A stretch of DNA of 64,000 bases from Zea mays (lineage: Eukaryota; Streptophyta; Magnoliopsida; Poales; Poaceae): contig NC_050102.1 in assembly GCF_902167145.1 (NCBI RefSeq), positions 3,596,001 through 3,660,000 on the forward strand. The letters are read 5' to 3'. Below are positions 1 through 11,299 of this stretch, one piece after another (the stretch's first letter is position 1; each line of letters starts with the position of its first letter). The notes below the pieces were generated by a model. The model was not told where the DNA came from. It made no database searches and was given only the letters and a program-made list of their open reading frames with translations. The position numbers were made by a program, and so were the translations under genes.

Positions 1-252
1 ATGGGAAAAAGGGGGAGTTTTGGCACTTGATCAATTTCACTCTTAGATTATCTCTCTTTATGCCTAAACAAGTGAGTCTGACTTAGAGATAGGAAAATGA
101 ATTTGATTTGCAAAAACAAACCAAGTAGTGGCAAAGAGCGATCCAAATATGCCAAACTGTAGTAAAAACAATTTGGTATTCAATTGCATTGATATTGCAC
201 TTCTTTTGGTTGCTTTTGATTGTGTTGGCATAAATCACCAAAAGGGGGAGAT
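1..252 (+). mobile_element. 3' internal end of a Ji-like Sirevirus (Copia), rest lies left of window
   Basis: Non-coding 3' region of an LTR retrotransposon. It holds two polypurine tracts of the AAAAGGGGGAG type, at about 6-17 and 239-250. The second directly abuts the LTR start (TGAAAGGG at 253), so it is the functional priming tract. Repeated polypurine tracts are a known hallmark of Sireviruses. Confidence 0.8.
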
Positions 253-1514
253 TGAAAGGGAAATGTGCATTTGGGCCATTTCTATAATGTTTTGGTGATT
301 AAGTGCCCAACACATATTCTCTAAGTTCTAAATATGCCCAAGATTGAAAAAGTGCAAATCAAGGCATGAGGTATGTTTCTAGACTTAGTACATTGGTTTT
401 TGTATACTAATATTTGTCTAAGTGTTAGAAATAGAGAAAAGAAGAAAAGAAAAGAATTGCTTAAGAGTTGGCTCGGGGCAGCCAAAACTCAGCTCAGTCT
501 GGCACACCGGACTGTCCGGTGGTGCACCGGATAGTGTCCGGTGCGCCAGGCTGGTCTCTGGTGAAAAGGTCGCTCTCGGGAAAAGTTTGGCGGCGTACGG
601 CTATAATTCACCGAACTGTCCAGTGGTGCATCGGATTGTCCGGTGAGCCAATCGTCGCCACCGCAACGGTCGGCCGCGCAATCCGCGGGCGACGCGTGGC
701 CCGCGCCAACGGTCGGCAGGGGGCACCGGACAGTGTCCGGTGCGCCAACTGGCCCAGAGCTGCAACGGTTGTCTACGCTAGAAAAGGAAGGAGATCGGCA
801 CCGGACCATCTACAGTGACTGTCCGGTGGCGCACCGGACTGTCCGGTGCGCCACTCGACAGAAGGCAAGGATGGCCTTCCTTGCTGGCCTCCAACGGCTC
901 CTAGCTGCCTTGGGGCTATAAAAGGGACCCCTAGGCGCATGGAGGAGACACCCAAGCTTATGAAAAACATTCTAAGACTCCAAGACTCCAACTTCACGCA
1001 TTCAATTTTTTGTGATGGTGACTTGAGCTCCATTTGAGTTGTAAATTTCGTGCGTTGTGTTTTGAGCTCAAGTTGTGACTTGTGTGCGTGGTTGTGCTGT
1101 GGATTTGAGTCTTGTGTGTGTTGCTCTTCCCTCCCTTACTTACGTGCTTCTTTTGTGATCATCATTGTAAGGGCGAGAGGCTCCAAGTTGTGGAGATTCC
1201 TCGCAAACGGGAGAAAGAGTAAGAAATAAAGTCGTGGTATTCAAGTTGATCATTGGATCACTTGTAAGGGGTTGAGTGCAACCCTCGTCCATTGGGACGC
1301 CACAACGTGGAAGTAGGCAAGTATTACTTGGCCGAACCACGGGATAAAAATCGTGTGTCTCTTGTGTGCTTTCTCTTTGATTGTCTGTGTTCGCAAGAGC
1401 TCACCTCATAAACTTGATTAACTCGCACTAATATCTTTGTAATCAAGTTTGTTGCAATTTAGTGTTGATTTTACAGGATCACCTATTCACCCCCCCCCCC
1501 TCTAGGTGCTCTCA
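253..1514 (+). repeat. LTR of a Ji-like Sirevirus (3' LTR of the element to the left)
   Basis: The LTR begins TGAAAGGGAAATGTGC and ends in a C-run followed by CTCTAGGTGCTCTCA. It is 1262 bp and closely resembles the LTR at 57338-58595. It contains several copies of the palindrome CACCGGAC/GTCCGGTG (505-850) and a TATA box (TATAAAAG) at 917-924. The five bases after it (CTAAC) would be the target-site duplication, but the left partner is outside the window. Confidence 0.85.
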
Positions 1515-2000
1515 CTAACAGGTATAGCAAACACTTTTGTAATTGTGCCAAAATTGAACATGTAGGTCTATATATTGTAGGAACGCACCATAAAAAGTTT
1601 GGTGGAAAAAATAAAAAGAAATATACTTTGATGAGTGTCAAAGAAAGACACTCGGCAAAGCCTTACTTTGTCGAGTACCCACAGAGGGACACTCGGTAAA
1701 GAAGTTAGTTTGCCTAGTGTTAACTCCAGACACTCAGCATAGTTAACAACCATCAACTATAGACGACTGCTGATGGCCATATGTCAATCGTCGCGTTTCA
1801 CCGAGAGCTTGAAACCCGGCAAAGTCGTCTTTACCGAGTGTCATTGTGCGTCGAGTGTGTTGCTCTTGGCAAAAGAGGTCGGTGCCGAGTGTCATTGTTT
1901 GCCAAAAGTGGCACTCGGCAAAGGTTGTTTTCTCGAGTGCCTGGTAAATTGCCCTCAGCAAAGAGCTGGGCACTTGGCAAAGAGTCTGATTCCGGTAGTG
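1515..2000. mobile_element. CACTA (En/Spm-type) transposon end with subterminal repeats
   Basis: At 1630-1990 there are many copies, in both orientations, of a short motif around ACTCGGCAAAG, typical of CACTA subterminal regions. The block ends in ATTCCGGTAGTG at 1989-2000, the reverse complement of the terminus CACTACCGGAAT. No matching left terminus is visible, so only one end remains, apparently cut by the Ji-like insertion at its left. Confidence 0.65.
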
Positions 2001-3553
2001 TTTCTACCTATATTTCTCAATGCACCACACCAAAGGTAACAAGGACTTTTTTGCTCCAATACCGCTTCAAGTTATGGGCTCTAGTCAAGTCGAGGTGAAG
2101 TCCTAATGGACTCCCTTGAGGTCCTTCAAAAACTGTTAGCACGAGATCGTGGCCTTAGTGAGGAGTCCCTAATGTCCTCAAACGCATTATGTTGTTAGCC
2201 TTCATCGTCAATGTCAAAGGCTAGCCTCAATATCCACCTTAATTGTAATGTTGGGGGCCTTTAGGCACACGGAGCATTGCCAATATTGGATGCTTTTATG
2301 CTCGTTATGAGCTATACTGTCAGCCAAAGAAGGTCACTATTAATGGTATTGTGAAGGAGGGTCAGTTTGGCAACTACTCGCTTATGCCTTGGTGGACTCA
2401 AAAGGGGTAGGAGTACATGATCTCCTTGGCTGACAATAATAATTGCATGAATGATTGGGACCGCTACTAAATCTATGTGAAGATACCAAGGGCTACCTCT
2501 AAGGATTCAAGAGTCCAGGAAGTTTTTAGTTCCTCTTAGTGTCCAAGATTGAGAAGATGACCCTAAGACACACATTAAGGCTAAAAGATGTGAGGGATGT
2601 CAAGCTTGTGAAAAAGCCTTCCGATACATTGTTCGTTATTACGAAGGGCAAGATCTAGTTGAGGATTTCATTACTATCCAGATTTTGCCCTTGGGTTGGT
2701 TCACCTAGAAGGATCCTACTTTTGAAATGGTGTACGTGACAATATTCGAAGAGGTTGATGGTATACCCTTTCCACCCTTTAGCCTTAGTAGGACCAAAGG
2801 CGAGACAAACATTATACTTGTCGTGTGCGCTAAGGGCTCAACATGTGTGATTCTTAGTGACATTTCTAAGAGAGAGTATACTACTTGAATTTGTACGGTG
2901 TGCCATATGCCCCGACTGAACCATTTTTTAACTTGGCATGAAATATGCCCCTACGAGGTCTCGGGAAACTTGTGAAGATTGTTTTGGAGAAGGCCAATGG
3001 TGTGGAAAATGTTGTGCTAAAGGTTGACTCAAGCAAGGCTAAGGCAAAAACAAAAGGTTGTTTTGAGTGCCCTCGTGAAGAGAACAACCTTAGGGGGAGG
3101 TGCTTCAGTGAAGGTCATTATTGTTGCAAATGATGTAGAGGACATGGATAAGGCCTTTGAGGATGATTTTGGCAAAATGGGGGAATCCACTAGGTGCATG
3201 CAACTGTAGAGTTTGTAGGGCCATCTATGGTGACCAAAGGTATTAAACGATTATCGACATATCTATCACAAATGTTTGGCGTAGTAATATAGAGTTTAGT
3301 ATGCCAAACGATGATAGTGATAGTGGTTCTAAATATCTATTCGTCCAAAGACTACCAGATAAGAGAGGGATCTTGGAATTCATGACCAACGTCAGTCAAC
3401 AAAGGTTATGCTTTCGAAGGTGGACCTTTAGGCTTGAGAAAAGTTCTTTCGAGTAAGGTGGTGGATCATCAAGCTTTATAGGTAGTTATAGTAGTTTTCT
3501 CTAGTGGGGGATTCTGACTCCATCACATGGTTGGGTGATGGCTTGAAGGTTTT
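2001..3553. other. Decayed sequence, no gene recognised
   Basis: Stretches read like former coding sequence (for example 2290-2560 and 2940-3200) but every frame is broken by stops. I recognise no motif. Given its position between a CACTA end and LTR debris, it is probably the internal region of an old retroelement; this is inference. Confidence 0.3.
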
Positions 3554-5095
3554 TGACAGTCGGCTAGAGGGGAGGTGAATAGACAAAACCTAAAATTTAT
3601 TACTAAATACAAAAACTCAAACCTCGATTAGGCAATAGAACGAGAAGCAACTTGATCGGAGTGAGTGAGAGTAGTTCTTATTGCAAGTTTTGCTCAATAT
3701 GATTGTAGAATTACTTTGGGAGCAACACAATTGATTTATAATCAAGCACAAGCAAGAGAACTAAAGAGAGAGAGGGAGAGGAAGAAACAAGTCACAAATC
3801 AAACTGAACACAAAGACACAGGTGATTTGTTTCCTGAGGTTTGGCTCCAAATAACCTACATCCCCATTGATGAGTCCACTTAGGATGTGTCTTTTTAACC
3901 CTTTCCCTCTTTCAAACGATCACTTAGAAAATTTGAGTATAATTTCTCAAATCCAAAAGACCGAAGTCTTCGCAAGGATCTCCACACAACTTTGGAGTCT
4001 CTTGCTAGCTTTACAAGATTGAGAGTGAGAAAGAAAGAAACTCAAGAACACAAGAACTAGTTGCAACAAACTCGAGAATAAATACTCCATAAGGCACTAA
4101 ACTTCTCTAGCTCAATTCTATGGAATGTGGCACTTGGGAGGAATTGGATGACTTGGAGTTGTTGCAAGCAATGAACGTATGTTTGATGTAGCTCTTGTGT
4201 GTCTTGAATACTAGTTGGGGATATTTATAGCTCCAACCACACCACATAGCCATTGGAATAAAGTGGGGAGTTCTGCTTTAACTTCGGTGCACCAAACCCT
4301 GAACAATAGTGGTTCATTGGTGCATTGGACCCCATGTTAGTCTTCTATAGTAGGGAGTCATTCTGATGGCGACAGGCTCTGTTAGGGTGCACTGGACTGG
4401 GTCCATGCGCCACTGGACCCTGACATGTCACCATGACTGTTGGAATAAGAAACTGGTCGTTGAAGCTTGAAGGTCCAATGCACATGGACCCATGGTCCGT
4501 TGAACCAAACGACTGAGGACTATTTGTGGTCTTCTCTGCAATAATGGTTCGGTGCACATGGAATCATGGTCCGTTTCGCTAAGCCGACAACATCGGTTTA
4601 CACAATCTCTGCATAAACACTCCAGTGCTCCTAGTGTAGCTGGATTTTTGTAATCTTTGGCATATCTTCTTCTATTAGATTTGGCTGCATTTGAGAGTAT
4701 TCTCATGACTTAGACAAACATATCTAGAGACTATCCAACTAGTCTAAGTCATGGATCTTGAACATTTTGATTTCTCTAACTCATATTCTAGTTTTGGAAA
4801 CTAGCTCCAAAAGAGTGAAACTTCAAACATGAGCTTTCCAACCTATTTAGATGTGTTACATAGGTTCCTATGTGTGTTTAGAACTTATCCAAAGTGTAGA
4901 ATTACTGCAAGTTCCTCTTTTTCAAGTTTTACCCCTAATTGGCTAGAATTGAGATGTTTCGGACTTAGAAACTTCGATATTGATCTTATGAACCCGTGAA
5001 TCATAAACTTGGCAAACTAGTTAGTCCATATGGTTGTGATGGTCATCAATCACCAAAACAAGTATAAAAATAGATTAAAACTCATTTCCCTTTCA
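3554..5095 (-). mobile_element. Solo LTR, Sirevirus-like, minus orientation
   Basis: Read on the minus strand, the block starts TGAAAGGGAAATGAG and ends CCTCTAGCCGACTGTCA, the same start and end types as the Opie and Ji LTRs in this window. It is 1542 bp with no internal domain on either side. Its central part (4300-4570) has degenerate repeats around 'GGTGCA..GGACC', apparently the worn equivalent of the palindrome array of Sirevirus LTRs. The flanking five bases (GTTTT and GCTTC) match poorly, so the duplication has decayed or the ends are slightly misplaced. Confidence 0.6.
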
Positions 5096-5249
5096 GCTTC
5101 TATTATTGGGGCTAAATATGTTGGTACCTAGATTGATGAGACAGAAAATACAAGAACATTAGGGTGTGACATGAAGATGGAGATTCTCGAAGGTCCTGAA
5201 GCCTAACATGGTACCTCTGCTGCCCAAATGTTTTCTTCTCGAGTTATTT

Positions 5250-5840
5250 CTTTGATTGATGGGCTTGTTCTAGCTTGGTGGTTAGGCTTGCCACACACAC
5301 TAGGTTACCAGATTAGATCTATCATGTAACTTACTTGTATTCACCCTTGTTGATGCCCTATTCTTGGACTATATAAGGAGAAGTGGGGGACCCCCTGAGA
5401 GCACATGCCAGAACATAACAGATCAATAGATCATTAACCACCAAAACATTGGGCGTAGGGTATTATCTCACGACGAGAGCCCAAACCAACCTAAGGGCTT
5501 GTTTGGATTCTTGTGGCAAACAGTTTGCCAGCTACTTTTAGCACCTTAATCTCTGAACAGACTGGCTAACAAATAGGCTAATTGTTAACCGGAGGGCTGG
5601 CAGACTATTTGCCATTAGCCATTTGACTTTGCTAATAGGTGCTAATAGATTGTATAAAGAGAAAAGACATATATTAGCCAAGTCTCCAAACATGCCTTGG
5701 CTAATTATTTGTCAGCTAATTATAAGCCAGTGGCAAATAATAAGCCAGGAGGATCCAAACATGCCCTAAATCTTGTGTCTCTTCAATTCCCGATCTCGTG
5801 ACATACCCTATAAATCCCCTGTTGAGAAATTCTCGACACA
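5250..5840 (+). mobile_element. Probable Gypsy-type LTR fragment interrupted by a MITE
   Basis: Sequence on both sides of the MITE reads as one LTR-like stretch. It includes a TATA-like element near 5372 (ACTATATAAGGAG), a 'gagagcacatgcc' segment, and an end rich in TTGAGAAATTCTCGACA (about 5821-5837). I could not define a start or a duplication. The 5096-5249 stretch before it shows nothing recognisable. Confidence 0.4.
5495..5766. mobile_element. Tourist-like MITE (PIF/Harbinger type)
   Basis: 272 bp bounded by 14-bp inverted repeats GGGCTTGTTTGGAT / ATCCAAACATGCCC and flanked by TAA on both sides (5492-5494 and 5767-5769). A 3-bp TAA duplication with this terminal sequence is typical of Tourist elements. 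It lies inside the LTR-like sequence around it. Confidence 0.8.
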
Positions 5841-6379
5841 GGGATTTGAAGCCCAACCTTCAGAAGACTTTGAGCAGCAGGAGTTGACTATAGAAGGAAA
5901 GTTGTGTCTTTGATCACATTATTTTGACCTATATAATATTTACTATTATGTTCTCACATATGCATTGCACAGTTAGGTTAACCTAATAGGACCTATTAAG
6001 GGTGCCTAGTTTTATTTCCCTATACCATGTTTACACCTAGTTTACTTATTATTGGGTAGATTTTCTAGTGCTCTACTTGGTTATGGGATAATGTTGCAAA
6101 AGAAACATTGATCATGCTTTAGTATTGTTATTTATTGGTTTTATTGTTATTCATTATATAAGAGCACTATATTTAGTTGGAACATGGAGTGGTAACCTCA
6201 TGATATAGTCGCTGGCGCCAGCAGCCATGGCGGTAGACGGTTACAAAGGCATGGACAGTAGTGAGGAGGAGGAGGTGTGGGCGCGTGAAGGCGAGGAGGC
6301 GCCGAATCGACGAGCAGGGGGGCAGGGAAGCGACGGATCTGGAGGGAGGCGACGTCGAAGAGAAGCACGGGGGAGAGGA
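5841..6379. other. Intergenic, no gene supported
   Basis: AT-rich up to about 6200, then a short GC-rich purine/pyrimidine-biased block (6220-6380). That block is open in both orientations only because of its composition. I see no conserved domain, splice structure or promoter. Confidence 0.4.
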
Positions 6380-6640
6380 CACAATCACGACACATGGTGT
6401 GGTTTTAATATCTCCGATATATCTATTATCCAACTAGTCTCTATAGCGACCCACCATCAGTCGCACAGTTATCTCTATAGCGACCGACCATAAGTGGTTA
6501 AATTTCTAGACTTTTAGCGACTGACGGACTGTCGCTACAAACGTATTTAGTGACCAACCGCTGGTCCATAATTTTTAGCGACCAACCATCGGTCCCAAAT
6601 AAGAGTCGCTAAAGATCAACCGTCGTGTATTGAAAATAGT
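6380..6640. repeat. Repeat block with recurrent 'AGCGACC' motifs, possibly a DNA-transposon end
   Basis: The motif AGCGACCNACCA or its complement recurs at least six times between 6449 and 6625 (for example near 6478, 6517, 6557, 6578 and 6604). Short motifs crowded in this way are typical of subterminal regions of CACTA or Mutator-like elements. No clear terminal inverted repeat or target duplication was found, so the class is open. Confidence 0.4.
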
Positions 6641-6679
6641 GCAACCATAAGAACTATTATGGCTCTGGCCTTGGCTGAT

Positions 6680-7100
6680 TAATTAGTGATGCTAGTTTGG
6701 GTTTGCCTTACCTAAAAGGGCAAGAGGGGGGGAGTTACTCAATTACACGTATGTTCTCAGGATGATCTGCTATGTGGTAGCTTTTTGACGAGGGATACCA
6801 CATATACCACCTCGTTCTGAAACTTTAGTGGGCTCTCTCGTACTAGTGGATCTTTATAAATGCCTCGTAGTGAAGCCTGCTTCGGCTCCTCAAAAGAGGT
6901 GTATGGGAGTCATAGCAAATAAGTAATACGATTTGTGGGTAAAGATATACAATCTCTGTAGAGTGTAAAACTGATATATCAACCGTGTTAATGGTCATGA
7001 GCGGCTTGGATCCTCACATGATTAATCTATAGAACTAAATTAAATAGACTTGCATGTGACTTTTGTTAAATATTTTATTTATGATCTTTTATTTAATTGG
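6680..7100 (+). mobile_element. Relic related to the long LTR of the Gypsy-type element at 35614-44456
   Basis: About 190 bp (6857-7050) match the reverse complement of 36180-36345 and its LTR partner 41514-41679. Shared blocks include CCTCGTAGTG, AGAGGTGTATGGGA, TTGTGGGTAAAG, AGAGTGTAAAACTG and GGTCATGAGC in the same order, with many differences between them. It is therefore an old copy, or a domain shared by several LTR families. Confidence 0.55.
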
Positions 7101-8430
7101 GACGGTATAAAATCATACTTAGTAGTTGCTAATAAAATTTTGACCATAAAAAGTTAAACTGTGGAATGCTCAGCCTCAGATTATTCATTGCTAAGCCTTA
7201 CACTACACTTTTCCTATACACTCGTTGAATACCAATCATAAGTATTCTCATTCTTGCTGAATTCGCTGCTCAGAACTGAGACAACATGAAGAGGACTATT
7301 ATGAAGGGTTTGATGAGTTCTATGCTATCGTGGCTCCAGTCAACCTGCATGTGGCTTCTTATCGATCAATCATCGTCTAGTTTCTTTTATTTAGTTATTT
7401 TTAAAGACATTATATTGATATAATAATATTTTGTGACACTGGTTTATATACACTGAAGTCATCATATTTGTGTACAATTGGTCCTGAAGTCATCATATGC
7501 ATGTGTGTAAAACTAGTTTTGGCGCACATATGAGATGTATCTAGATTTATCCTGAAATCCAGATGTGACACTGTCACAAGGTGATTTAAGGCTCGACCAC
7601 CAAACCTCTCCAGGTATCATACTCTATGTATCCATTCGTGTTCCCCGCATCTTGGACAGGTGTTATGTCGTCCGCAATGCCACACTGGCAACACGATTTG
7701 CTCTATCATGTTATTACGCTATTGGTGTCCACAGGTGTCAGCCACCATAATAGCTAATTACCCGACTTTTTCGGTCTCTCGATCAAGACCCAACACTCGT
7801 CCTTCACCGCTTCTGGTACCGACACAAACCCACATAACATTCACCTTTGATGTATACCATCATCTCTGAACTCCACGACTGCACACAACAAGTAATTAAA
7901 GAGACATGTTGCACAAATACACTCACGCCTCTGTCTATACGACTCAATTCAAGACATTCCGCTTATTGACAATCATTGTGTTCGCATCGTTTAGTGAGGG
8001 ATGGATGATGTGGCAGTTACTCGTGACTTGGGAGTACTTCGCTCAAATTCAAAAGAAAAAAAAATCGATACTCAGTTGGGACATCCGATCCACACAAATT
8101 AAGCAGCTTTCTTACCAGCCGAGCAACTCGTGTCGCATCAAGGTGAAAACTGACGTAAGCAACTGCCACATCATTCCTTAGTTTACAAATCGAATGAGTT
8201 AAGCAATTAAACAACAACGCAATCGTGATATGATCGAGTTTCTTCTTTTTTTTAAGAAATTACAACATCATTATCAATTCATCGATCACACGCCTACCGT
8301 CCTTTATTTCCCATTGGTGCACGTTCATGCAATCATACACGCAAACTTTGATCGGACTCGTACATATACGATTATGCATTAAAAAGAAATGGCATCATCG
8401 TTATATCAATTGTCATGTGTATCATTAAAG
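7101..8430. other. Intergenic, nothing recognised
   Basis: AT-rich sequence with short chance open frames only. I see no domain, repeat boundary or promoter that I can support. Confidence 0.4.
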
Positions 8431-8611
8431 GGGTGTTTGGTTTTTAGGGACTAATTTTTAGTTCGTCAATATTATTTAATTTTAATTTCAAAATTGCTAA
8501 ATACGAAAACTAAAATAAAGTTTCAATTTTCGTATTTAGTAATTTAAGGACTAAAATAGATTAAAACATATATAGCGACTAAAAATTAGTCTCTAAAAAT
8601 CAAATACTCCC
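8431..8611. mobile_element. MITE, fold-back
   Basis: Imperfect inverted repeats of about 30 bp: the left arm starts GGGTGTTTGGTTTTTAGGG and the right arm ends AAAAATCAAATACTCCC. TAA occurs next to both ends, consistent with a Tourist-type duplication, though the left side has an extra base. The following segment, to about 8737, ends in AACCAAACATGCCC and may be the outer end of a second, larger MITE. Confidence 0.55.
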
Positions 8612-8739
8612 TAACTCTCTGCCTAACTTGCCACACTTTGCCTAGCTTTTCTGCCTAAGGTTAGTTCTTCAATTTGAACGACTAATCTTAGGCAAAATGT
8701 GGCGTATTTAGCCACGAACCAAACATGCCCTATGTTAAT

Positions 8740-9160
8740 ACTAGTAATCTACGTTTTTCTGTTAGCATTCAATGACATATAATATAATATGCATGGGTGC
8801 AGATACAATATTATCCGCCGCGAATGGCGGGAAAATAACGGTCGGACAGGTCCTCATTTCCAAAGTCACCGGTGACTTTTCCACACCACATGTGTTATGT
8901 GTAGTTGTGTGTTGTACTGTGCTGTGGAAATTCTACGTGCAAGCATCCTATTTCTTCGTACCAGACGTTTTAACCTTCAACACGCGCCGTAGAAATACGT
9001 CTTATATCTCTAGTAGGATATCCGTAGAATCATATAAGCTCTTGACTATCTCCCCATCATAAAGGATTTGAAGAACACCTAGCCTGTATTTAACCTTAAT
9101 TATAATGGGATGTATAGTTGTATTTAAATATATTTTGATCACAAATTAATTAAAAGTGTG
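8740..9160. other. Intergenic, nothing recognised
   Basis: No conserved coding potential, repeat boundary or regulatory element that I can support. Confidence 0.35.
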
Positions 9161-9273
9161 TTTGTTTGGAATTATAATCTATCCAGATTATATAATCTAA
9201 CTTATTTTGAACTAACACTTAGTTCAAAATAATTTAGATTATATAATCTGGTCAGATTATAATTCCAAACAAA
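9161..9273. mobile_element. Small fold-back MITE
   Basis: 113 bp that almost entirely folds on itself. TTTGTTTGGAATTATAATCT at the left pairs with AGATTATAATTCCAAACAAA at the right, and the inner part also pairs (AGATTATATAATCT on both arms). No coding capacity. It is one of several MITEs in the 2 kb upstream of the PR-1 gene. Confidence 0.65.
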
Positions 9274-9508
9274 AATGATATCTAAGTATAATCGTATTTA
9301 TAAATAATTTCCGAGGCCCCTTTTCCTGTCTGATGAAGATCGCTGAGGCTGAACATGAAATGACAGCAGGTTTCTTTATTGGCCAAGTCCCTTGAGAAAA
9401 CCTAATGGTAAACAATTAGTCTTCTAGAACCCTAGCGAACCTTGTACGCGTTAAGAAACGGATTGGTCAAGCCAGCCGAGATCATATGAAGTAGATCTTC
9501 CGATAGTA

Positions 9509-9735
9509 AGGAGGTGTTTGGTTTGAGGAATCATTTCATCCAAAATGTAGTGATGCATCATGGGTCCATTCCTCAAATTTGGTGGGATGACCTCATTCCT
9601 CATATTAGTACTAACTAAATAACTATAAGGAATGAGGTGATGATGGATCAACTCAATCCATTCCACAAACCAAACAAAAAAGTGAGGAGTGAGAAGACGA
9701 TGGACTAGATCATTCCTCAAACCAAACAGCTTATA
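9509..9735. mobile_element. MITE with 17-bp perfect inverted repeats
   Basis: TGTTTGGTTTGAGGAAT at 9515-9531 is repeated in inverse at 9712-9728. The interior contains further ATTCCTCA / TGAGGAAT pairs. The outer boundary and target duplication are not certain. A chance open frame runs through it on the minus strand and is not a gene. Confidence 0.6.
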
Positions 9736-10321
9736 AAGTTCAAAACTAGAGTTGAGAATAAAAACTATAGTATGCATGAGCATTAATCTCGGTCTCAAGT
9801 TTTATCTGGATAAAGAGTCCATATTAGTCCTGGTTGTGGTTATTACGACAAAATGTGGATCCTTTATCAATTGGAACTAATTAAGGGATTTTCACATGTC
9901 AGTTCCGAAGAAAAGCGTTCTATTCACCTACTATGTAGGTGAGGTAAAAAAAACTACTCTGCTAATAATACTTCATTCCTTCTTTTTTATTTTTCATATT
10001 TTAATTTGAAAATAAATTAAGGATGACCAATATTTAAGAATAGATGTAGTATATGAGATGACGGGTTCAAGCCTTCCAAGCCAATTTTCCTGCTAGTGTT
10101 CTCTAGAATGCCGTGCCCGTCCATTTTGTACCTCCTGCTCCCAGAGTCTAGTAAACGAAATCCATGTTTATCCGAAAACTTTCCTGCCGATCCTATACTG
10201 TTACTCGCTAATTTATTTTTAAACTAAACCACGATAAATAAAAAAAACGGATGAAGTATATGCTATCCAATAATACCGTGGAAATTCTTGGCTCCCTTGG
10301 AAGATCTTGAAGGCGCCACCA
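9736..10321. other. PR-1 upstream region
   Basis: AT-rich sequence between the nearest MITE and the promoter-proximal elements of the PR-1 gene. A TGACG core, the type bound by TGA bZIP factors, lies at 10059-10063. Its use here is inference. Confidence 0.3.
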
Positions 10322-10327
10322 TTGACC
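10322..10327 (+). promoter_or_regulatory. W-box (TTGACC) in the PR-1 promoter
   Basis: TTGACC lies about 80 bp upstream of the TATA box. WRKY factors bind TTGAC cores and control many PR genes. A single short motif can occur by chance. Confidence 0.35.
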
Positions 10328-10399
10328 GTGACCATGCCAAGTGCCTACCTTCTGCAAATTATGCTATATATCTTGCTTGGACTTGCCCCTATATACGAT

Positions 10400-10407
10400 T
10401 ATAAATA
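10400..10407 (+). promoter_or_regulatory. TATA box of the PR-1 gene
   Basis: TATAAATA lies 103 bp upstream of the ATG at 10511. With a start site about 30 bp downstream, this gives a 5' leader of roughly 75-80 bases. It is the only good TATA element close to the gene. Confidence 0.7.
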
Positions 10408-10510
10408 CCATGGCCAGCCACCACTCGCCACATCTCATGCACGCCGATCACACATTGGACTTGCACTGGTGCTTGCTCATAATTACTAGTTCATCAGCAA
10501 ACAACAAACA

Positions 10511-11002
10511 ATGGCACCGAGGCTAGCGTGCCTCCTAGCTCTGGCCATGGCAGCCATCGTCGTGGCGCCGTGCACGGCCCAGAACTCGCCGCAGGACTAC
10601 GTGGACCCGCACAACGCGGCGCGCGCCGACGTGGGCGTCGGGCCGGTGTCCTGGGACGACACCGTCGCCGCGTACGCGCAGAGCTACGCGGCGCAGCGCC
10701 AGGGCGACTGCCAGCTGATCCACTCCGGCGGGCCCTACGGCGAGAACCTCTTCTGGGGCTCCGCCGGCGCCGACTGGTCGGCGTCCGACGCCGTGGGCTC
10801 CTGGGTGTCCGAGAAGCAGTACTACGACCACGACACCAACAGCTGCGCGGAGGGGCAGGTGTGCGGCCACTACACGCAGGTGGTGTGGCGCGACTCCACC
10901 GCCATCGGCTGTGCCCGCGTCGTCTGCGACAACAACGCCGGCGTCTTCATCATCTGCAGCTACAACCCGCCGGGCAACGTCGTCGGCGAGAGCCCCTACT
11001 AG
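10511..11002 (+). CDS. PR1: Pathogenesis-related protein 1 (secreted CAP-domain protein)
   Basis: A 163-residue protein of the CAP superfamily, the size of typical plant PR-1, with no intron. Residues 1-23 form a signal peptide: a hydrophobic core, then CTA before Q24, which fits the usual N-terminal glutamine of mature PR-1. The CAP cavity residues are all present: H71 (LIHS), E78 (GENL), E101 (WVSE) and H120 (GHYTQVVW). Six cysteines (67, 112, 118, 134, 139, 149) match the three conserved disulfides. The C-terminus carries a CSYN site (149-152) followed by [11 protein letters not shown], resembling the CAPE defence peptide released from PR-1. PR-1 proteins are apoplastic, bind sterols and are induced by pathogens through salicylate. 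The coding part is strongly GC-rich at third positions, as in many grass genes. The ATG gives the only reading with a signal peptide. Which maize paralogue this is cannot be said from sequence alone. Confidence 0.96.
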   Translation: MAPRLACLLALAMAAIVVAPCTAQNSPQDYVDPHNAARADVGVGPVSWDDTVAAYAQSYAAQRQGDCQLIHSGGPYGENLFWGSAGADWSASDAVGSWVSEKQYYDHDTNSCAEGQVCGHYTQVVWRDSTAIGCARVVCDNNAGVFIICSYNPPGNVVGESPY

Positions 11003-11139
11003 ACTGTCATGCATACTACAATTATATATTTATATACGCTTAATATTAATTTCAGCATGCATGCATATTATAAATAGTGTTGTCAACTCTGTATATCATT
11101 ATATTACGATGATTATATTGTTGATGAACATAATAAGTC

Positions 11140-11145
11140 AATAAA
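11140..11145 (+). terminator. Polyadenylation signal of the PR-1 gene
   Basis: AATAAA lies 138 bases after the stop codon, in an AT-rich 3' region. The Helitron begins about 145 bp further on, so the transcript end appears undisturbed. Confidence 0.55.
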
Positions 11146-11299
11146 ACCATGCAGGCGATTTGTGAGCCATATTTAATTTGTGCTCTTATTTTGATCACTG
11201 TTTATCATTTTTCACAGGGCCATCCTGTACTAAACCAAAATCTAAACCACAGCCTCGTAAGCTAGCATGACAGAACGGTAAAATTAAATCTCTACTACT

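Noticed and set aside
6173..6493. GC-rich open frames at 6173-6433 and 6227-6493
   Set aside because: Both strands are open together because of composition; no recognisable motif and no promoter.
10528..11043. Long open frames overlapping the PR-1 gene in another frame and on the opposite strand (10528-11043, 10535-11014)
   Set aside because: They arise from the GC-rich codon use of the PR-1 gene, have alanine/arginine-rich nonsense composition and no domain.
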